From: Liolophura sinensis
Lineage: Eukaryota > Mollusca > Polyplacophora > Chitonida > Chitonidae
Direction: 5' to 3'
Assembly (NCBI RefSeq): GCF_032854445.1
Contig: NC_088297.1
Coordinates: 5,639,991 to 5,703,990, forward strand
Length of the DNA stretch: 64,000 nt
In this document: positions 59,656-64,000 of the stretch, piece by piece
Layout: each line of letters opens with the position of its first letter
Numbering within the stretch: the first letter of the stretch is position 1
Position numbers and translations under genes: made by a program
Notes under the pieces: model-generated
What the model was told of the DNA's origin: nothing
Databases searched by the model: none
What the model saw: the letters and a program-made list of their open reading frames with translations, nothing else

Positions 59656-60483
59656 AAAGTGTAACAGCAAGAGCTTGCATGTCAAGTTCACCAATAAAAA
59701 AAAACATGCTCTCAAATGAAAGTATGGGTACAATCATCGTAAAACACAGAGAATGAGACACTTCCCCCTCATAACAGCTGTAGTCCGTGGACAGATCTAA
59801 CCGCCATGGCGTGCTGAATAAATTCTGTTGTATGAAGTTTCTTAGCTAGTGACAGCTCGTGACTTACATAAAGTAGGAGCACACAAAGTTTGATGCCAGA
59901 TTTTTCAATCTACAACGCAAAATCAAGGGTTTTTCACTGACTAATTACATGCTATGAGCAAAAGAATTTACAATACCAAGGTTTTCTTACTTGAAACTTT
60001 TGAACCCCTTTGTGCATAATGAAACTTGTTAAACGCCTTCCTGCTTGTATCAAGACGTTCCAAAGCTGTGAACTGATTTTTATTTTCCTTTATTATGCCA
60101 CAATTATTGGTGTAAGCGTACTCATAAACCATACATGAAGTACACACGCACTACGTTACAGAAGAAAATTATGCGTTCTACTGTCCCTTGGACCTTCTGT
60201 GTAGCTCATCCTCGAGTTTCCCATTGGAGGGATACATTTGAGACTTCGCTATGCTGAATCGCGTGTTGCGATAAAGAATGTTACAGTGTGGGACAGGTGC
60301 ATAACAGACTTTATACGTGGCCCGTGCCTTCAATTTCTGAATTTTACAATTTCATAGGGTAGTATTCCACCTAAACGCTTTTTCACAAGAAAGGAGGCCA
60401 AAATTAAATTTCCATAATACTGCAGTACCTCATTAAATAAATGTATAAATATACTCCATGTTTTTACCCAGTAACCGCTATTT

Positions 60484-60600
60484 GTAGACCTAAAATGTAG
60501 ACATATCTACATTTTACATGCCAGAAAAAAATTTTACATACATTAAAATTTTACATTTTAATGTAGACATATCTACATTTTACATGCCAGATACAATGCA
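60484..60600. repeat. Duplicated palindromic segment
   Basis: AATGTAGACATATCTACATT with the following TTACATGCCAGA occurs at about 60496 and 60560. ATGTAGA and TCTACAT are inverted around CATA. Confidence 0.85.
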
Positions 60601-61127
60601 TCAAATGCAAGAAATAGTAGGTGATGAACAAAGTTGAATTGGTCAGTTTGGTCATGCATATTCATGAGTATAACAGTCTATGTACTTGTATAGTCACCAA
60701 CTGTTGTCCAAAAAATGGATGCTGAAAATGTAACATTTTTTTTTTAAAAGAGTAGATGTTGACGCTGAATTACTAAAATATACGGTCCATGACCAAAAAT
60801 TTCACCCATGACTTAAGTGCACATTTTGTATGATACCGAGAGTTCTAGTGATCTTAGGTATTTGGAGCTTCATTTGTAAAACTAGTCGGCTAGATGATAT
60901 ATCCACCTGGAAAAAGTTTGAGCATGAAAATTTATAGTTTACATGATTTATTTCCTTCTAAAAATGCGCTTTTCAGGATGAAATTTAGGTCATTTCCCAG
61001 TACCATAAACGCTGGCACCGGTTAACAGAATTTTATATACACTGATCATTTACAATCCTGTATCCAATTTCTTCTGTCTCAGCTTCATAGGATTGCATCG
61101 TGTATCAAAACAATGATGCTGACCTCA

Positions 61128-61220
61128 AATAGAGCCAAGGTCATCACACAATAGAGCCAAGGTCATCACACAAGAGAGCCAAGGTCATCACACAATAGAG
61201 TCAAGGTCATCACAAAGATG
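61128..61220. repeat. 22-bp tandem repeat, 4 copies
   Basis: AGAGCCAAGGTCATCACACA followed by AT repeats with small changes. Confidence 0.92.
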
Positions 61221-61304
61221 ACTTCATATCAGGCCAATATTGATAACTTCAGACACAAACATGATTATTTGTGGGACATTTTATCCACTTCATATTGTTT
61301 CAAC

Positions 61305-61545
61305 CCGATTCCTCAACCTTTTCACATATGAAAGAGCAACTTTCAGTAAAATTTAAGTATAATCTTAATTTGAATTTTGGAGACAAAACTACATTGGTTG
61401 GATTCATAACAGTATCAGTGCCTTCACCGAGAAACGTCGCTCACAGAATACATGGGAATTGTGACCCATTTATTTGTTTATTTGTTATCTTCAGAATATG
61501 CTTGAATAAAAATCTTACAAATCTGCAAAAAGGCTGAATAAGAGT
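61305..61545 (-). mobile_element. MITE-like element, copy 5 (reverse orientation)
   Basis: CCTCAACCTTTTCACATATG at the left; at the right TGCTTGAATAAAAATCTTAC and CAAAAAGGCTGAATAAGAGT, the complement of the usual left end. The interior ACAAAACTACATTGGTTGGA is the complement of the copy-2 interior. Confidence 0.82.
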
Positions 61546-61672
61546 AATGACATAAATGGAATGTAATATTTCTCACACCTTTAAATGGAATGTAATATTT
61601 CTCACACCTTTAAATGGAATGTAATATTTCTCACACCTTTAAATGGAATGTAATATTTCTCACACCTTTAAA
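61546..61672. repeat. 29-bp tandem repeat, 4 copies
   Basis: AATGGAATGTAATATTTCTC followed by ACACCTTTA, essentially perfect. Confidence 0.95.
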
Positions 61673-61783
61673 CCATTTTCCATGACGATAAGTTTTGTTG
61701 AGATCATCGCTCCGAAGAGCTCAAAATATCAAACATTATTCCTGCATTTCCGTTCACATTATTTGAACACCCCAAATTGTACC

Positions 61784-62005
61784 AGGGCCCTCCATGGCTC
61801 AGTTGGTTAGCGCGCTAGTGCAGTGTAATGACCCAGGAGCCTCTCACCAATGCGGTTGCTGTGAGTTCAAGTCCAGCTCAGGCTGGCTTCCTCTCCGGCC
61901 GTATGTGGGAGGGTCAGCCAGCATAATGCTGGCCGCCGTCGTATAAGTGAAATATTCTTGAGTACGGCATAAAACACCAATCAAATAAATAAATAAATCA
62001 AATAA
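61784..62005 (+). mobile_element. tRNA-derived SINE with intact head and internal deletion
   Basis: GGCCCTCCATGGCTCAGTTG, then GTTAGCGCGCTAGTG (A-box region) and GTGAGTTCAAGTCCAGCTC (B box), TGGCTTCCTCTCCGGCCGTA, a deletion of the middle core, CAGCATAATGCTGGCCGCCG and an AAATAAATAAAT tail. Confidence 0.9.
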
Positions 62006-62841
62006 AATAAAATGGTATCTGTACTGCAAGTATAGGGAATGGATTTCATGCTAACTTCGTGCTTTATAATGATCTTAATCCGAAAATACAAAATTTTCTG
62101 AATGTATAAATATCACCAGCCAATGCAAGCTTGACATACCGGGTGCACGTGTTTTTTTTCCCTGACTGGGTGAGCGAGTGACTGATTAGAGTCAAGTGCC
62201 GCATGGACATATATTGGTTTAGTCACACACTTTCTGCATGTTAATGGCGAGTACGCAGGAATTAAGACGGCTACCTTGGCTATTAGACAACGGTGCCTGC
62301 AGCATTGCCCTCCTCCCTTAAGCTAACCGTAAATCACCTCAAATTTTACCCCCTTTGCCGAAGTTGCACATTTTGCCCCTTTCTGAAATTTCCATGGATC
62401 TAAGAAAGGTGTTTTGACGGTAGGATGATTTCCTACTAGCAAAAAAGTTCAGTACCAGAGGTAATATTTTATGGTATTTTGCCTCTGAAACTGCACTTTG
62501 TGAGGGAGGGATAATTTTAGGTGATTTACCGTAACTGTTAGAGTGCAGTTACACTGGCTGCTGCTGCCTGACACTCGCATATCGAATGAGCTTACAAGCA
62601 CAGCCAGCCGTACTGAGGCAAGCAGCCAGAAATCCATACACGCAGTCCCCAATGATGTGAGTATGCTGATATAACAGGAGACTCTGACCGGAGTACGTAT
62701 ACTGCAGTATGTACAGCTCAATTCAGCCATTGCTCTACACATACTATGATCCTGATGGTGCAGATCTGTCGACCACGCGAGCAGATTGCATCCTCACATC
62801 TATCAGGATAGAATATGCATGAAATAATGCAGGCGTCTCAC

Positions 62842-62930
62842 CGGGCGAGCCGCGAGAGAAAGGCCGTGAAACACGGGTACTCCACACATTTCCCTTCCTC
62901 GACGCTGAAGCGCGCTATCTCGCCCCACAT
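62842..62930 (-). CDS. Possible alternative first exon (29 codons, unproven)
   Basis: On the minus strand an ATG follows an in-frame TAA by three bases and has A at -3. It opens a 29-codon frame, MWGEIARFSVEEGKCVEYPC then FTAFLSRLA, which ends at CCCG/GTGAGA, a good donor. The segment is GC- and CpG-rich, like the RIM exons and unlike the surrounding intron. It would leave phase 2, whereas the exon at 57447 needs phase 0, so it could not splice directly to it in frame. It could be an isoform-specific first exon with another exon in between, part of another gene, or chance. The peptide is not recognised. Confidence 0.3.
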
Positions 62931-63732
62931 CTTAAATCACTCCCATCAGTTCACTCCTCACTTTACCGGCCAAGTCCAATAACTCAAGTAAGGGATTGCA
63001 TGTCATTAACACTAATTATCAGTGATTACTGACCCTGAATATCAGCCATTCACCTAGTAATTACCAATACAGCTTCCCACCCCAGGACGGTATTTTTCTC
63101 TCCAGAGTCTAGAGCAAACCTCCACAAAGACTGCTGAGGAGGTATAAATTAGGGCCCGGCCACTTCTCTTTTGACCCCCCCGGGCATAGTTTTAACCAGC
63201 ACAGGGTCTGGACTAGAGAAAGTAGGGCCACTGTAGGCATGCTTTCTGTCAAATATATCCCCATAACATGTCTAAGAATCTCACATTATACAGACAGGAA
63301 AGAAATTTCTTATGTATCTGTTACAAGAATTTGGGGGGTTTTATGATTTTCAAATTTTTTTTCTTATTATTATTATTTGTCATCTGTATATAAAAAAAAA
63401 AAATGTTGTACTTTTGATTCTTGCCAAATTTTTATGCTGTTTTCAATTTATAACTCATTTGTACAATGGCTATCACAATGGTAGAGGAAATCGAAATGCC
63501 AAAAGGAATGCAGGAAGATCACGAAACTTTGACAAGCCAATGATCTGACAGTAAGACAGTGTCACATAAATACGAGCACAGGGTAAATTAACCTGGTTAA
63601 ATGAAAGTACTTCTACTTTTGATTGATGCCAAAATATGCGACAGAATCTACTGGTGACATAAATATTCGTCTGTTTAGTCTTTATGCTAACTGAAACAAT
63701 TAATGAGAGAACTAACAGTATCTCCAATTCCA

Positions 63733-64000
63733 GAGTGAGTGAGTGAGTGCTGAGGGTTTAACGCCGTACTTAACAATTTATCAGTCATTATGACTGTCCT
63801 TAGAGTGCCTGTACGCGTAATTTGCCTGCTTGTTAGAGAACAGGTTTCCATCGCTCTTCTATCTAGTGCTGCTTCACTGAGTCGACTTACCAAAGGCAAG
63901 TAAGCCACCCCACCCAGGACGTTATACTAACACGGGTCAATCAGTTGTTGCGCTATCCCCTTCATGCTGAACACCAAGCAAGGAAGCTACAACTTCCTCT
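63733..64000 (+). mobile_element. Dispersed repeat (TTTAACG-CGTACTTAACAA family), copy 2, runs off the window
   Basis: GAGTGAGTGAGTGCTGAGG, GTTTAACGCCGTACTTAACA, AGTGCTGCTTCACTGAGTCG, ACACGGGTCAATCAGTTGTT and TATCCCCTTCATGCTGAACA match the copy at 25397 in order. Confidence 0.87.

Larger units (their letters stand above)
57448..64000. other. Upstream RIM intron (continues past the window)
   Basis: Contains a (TA)n at 57537-57561, a tRNA-like head (58440-58515), a 41-bp array, small repeats at 61128 and 61546, a MITE (61305), a SINE (61784), a candidate exon (62842-62930) and a dispersed repeat at the end. The CxxC first half of the zinc finger is not present on either strand as far as I can read. 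Confidence 0.75.

Noticed and set aside
58496-59756. Long ORFs of 224-398 codons (His/Ser/Pro-rich)
   Set aside because: Products of the 41-bp minisatellite; three overlapping frames give the same peptide blocks offset.
61784-61860. Functional tRNA gene
   Set aside because: A and B boxes are present but continue into a SINE core and AAAT tail, and no closed acceptor stem is seen.
62449-62742. 97-codon minus-strand ORF with hydrophobic stretch as a gene or first exon
   Set aside because: No recognisable domain, no good start context or donor in phase; composition fits chance.

Overview
The window is animal DNA and holds most of one large multi-exon gene on the minus strand. It encodes a RIM protein (regulating synaptic membrane exocytosis; the Rim / unc-10 / RIMS1-RIMS2 family), the active-zone scaffold for synaptic vesicle release. 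I could place 24 coding exons by translation, reading phase and splice sites. They run from the second half of the N-terminal zinc finger (57447) to the stop codon of the C-terminal C2B tail (13-15). The first zinc-finger half, the N-terminal Rab3-binding helix and the start codon lie beyond position 64000. The 3' UTR lies before position 1. No second gene is convincingly visible.

The organism looks like a lophotrochozoan, most likely a mollusc such as a bivalve. The protein is clearly invertebrate RIM. The introns are AT-rich and carry scattered 'GGGAGATAA' words. They also carry two dispersed repeat families I associate with molluscan genomes: a tRNA-derived SINE with a 'CCAGCATTATGGTGGGAGGA' core, and an element with 'GTTTAACGCCGTACTTAACA'. 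This assignment rests on memory, not on a search.

Layout in gene order (high to low coordinates): 57447-56684 and 50285-49501, zinc-finger end and a long charged linker; 41263-41061, a conserved KDSGIDT linker; 38993-36957, PDZ domain in three exons; 30551-25952, short linker exons; 24253-14085, C2A domain including a 30-bp frame-neutral microexon; 12806-4262, Ser/Arg/Pro-rich linker with an RQLPPIP SH3-binding motif; 3414-13, C2B domain and C-terminal tail. Reading phase is continuous at every junction but one (exon 15 to 16). One exon (3196-3414) carries an extra G in a homopolymer that breaks the frame.

The introns are remarkable. About 20 minisatellite or satellite arrays occupy roughly a quarter of the window (my estimate from coordinates). 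The largest is a 31-copy, 132-bp satellite at 31265-35343 whose period is divisible by three, so it carries an uninterrupted 1352-codon ORF. At two exons (ends at 38882 and 3196) the exon end plus its 5' splice site has itself been tandemly duplicated into the intron, giving rows of decoy donors. At a third (6917) a minisatellite starts inside the donor. A MITE abuts the donor of exon 2006-2145, and one minisatellite has grown out of a SINE fragment. I found no CRISPR, bacterial, viral or RNA-gene feature.
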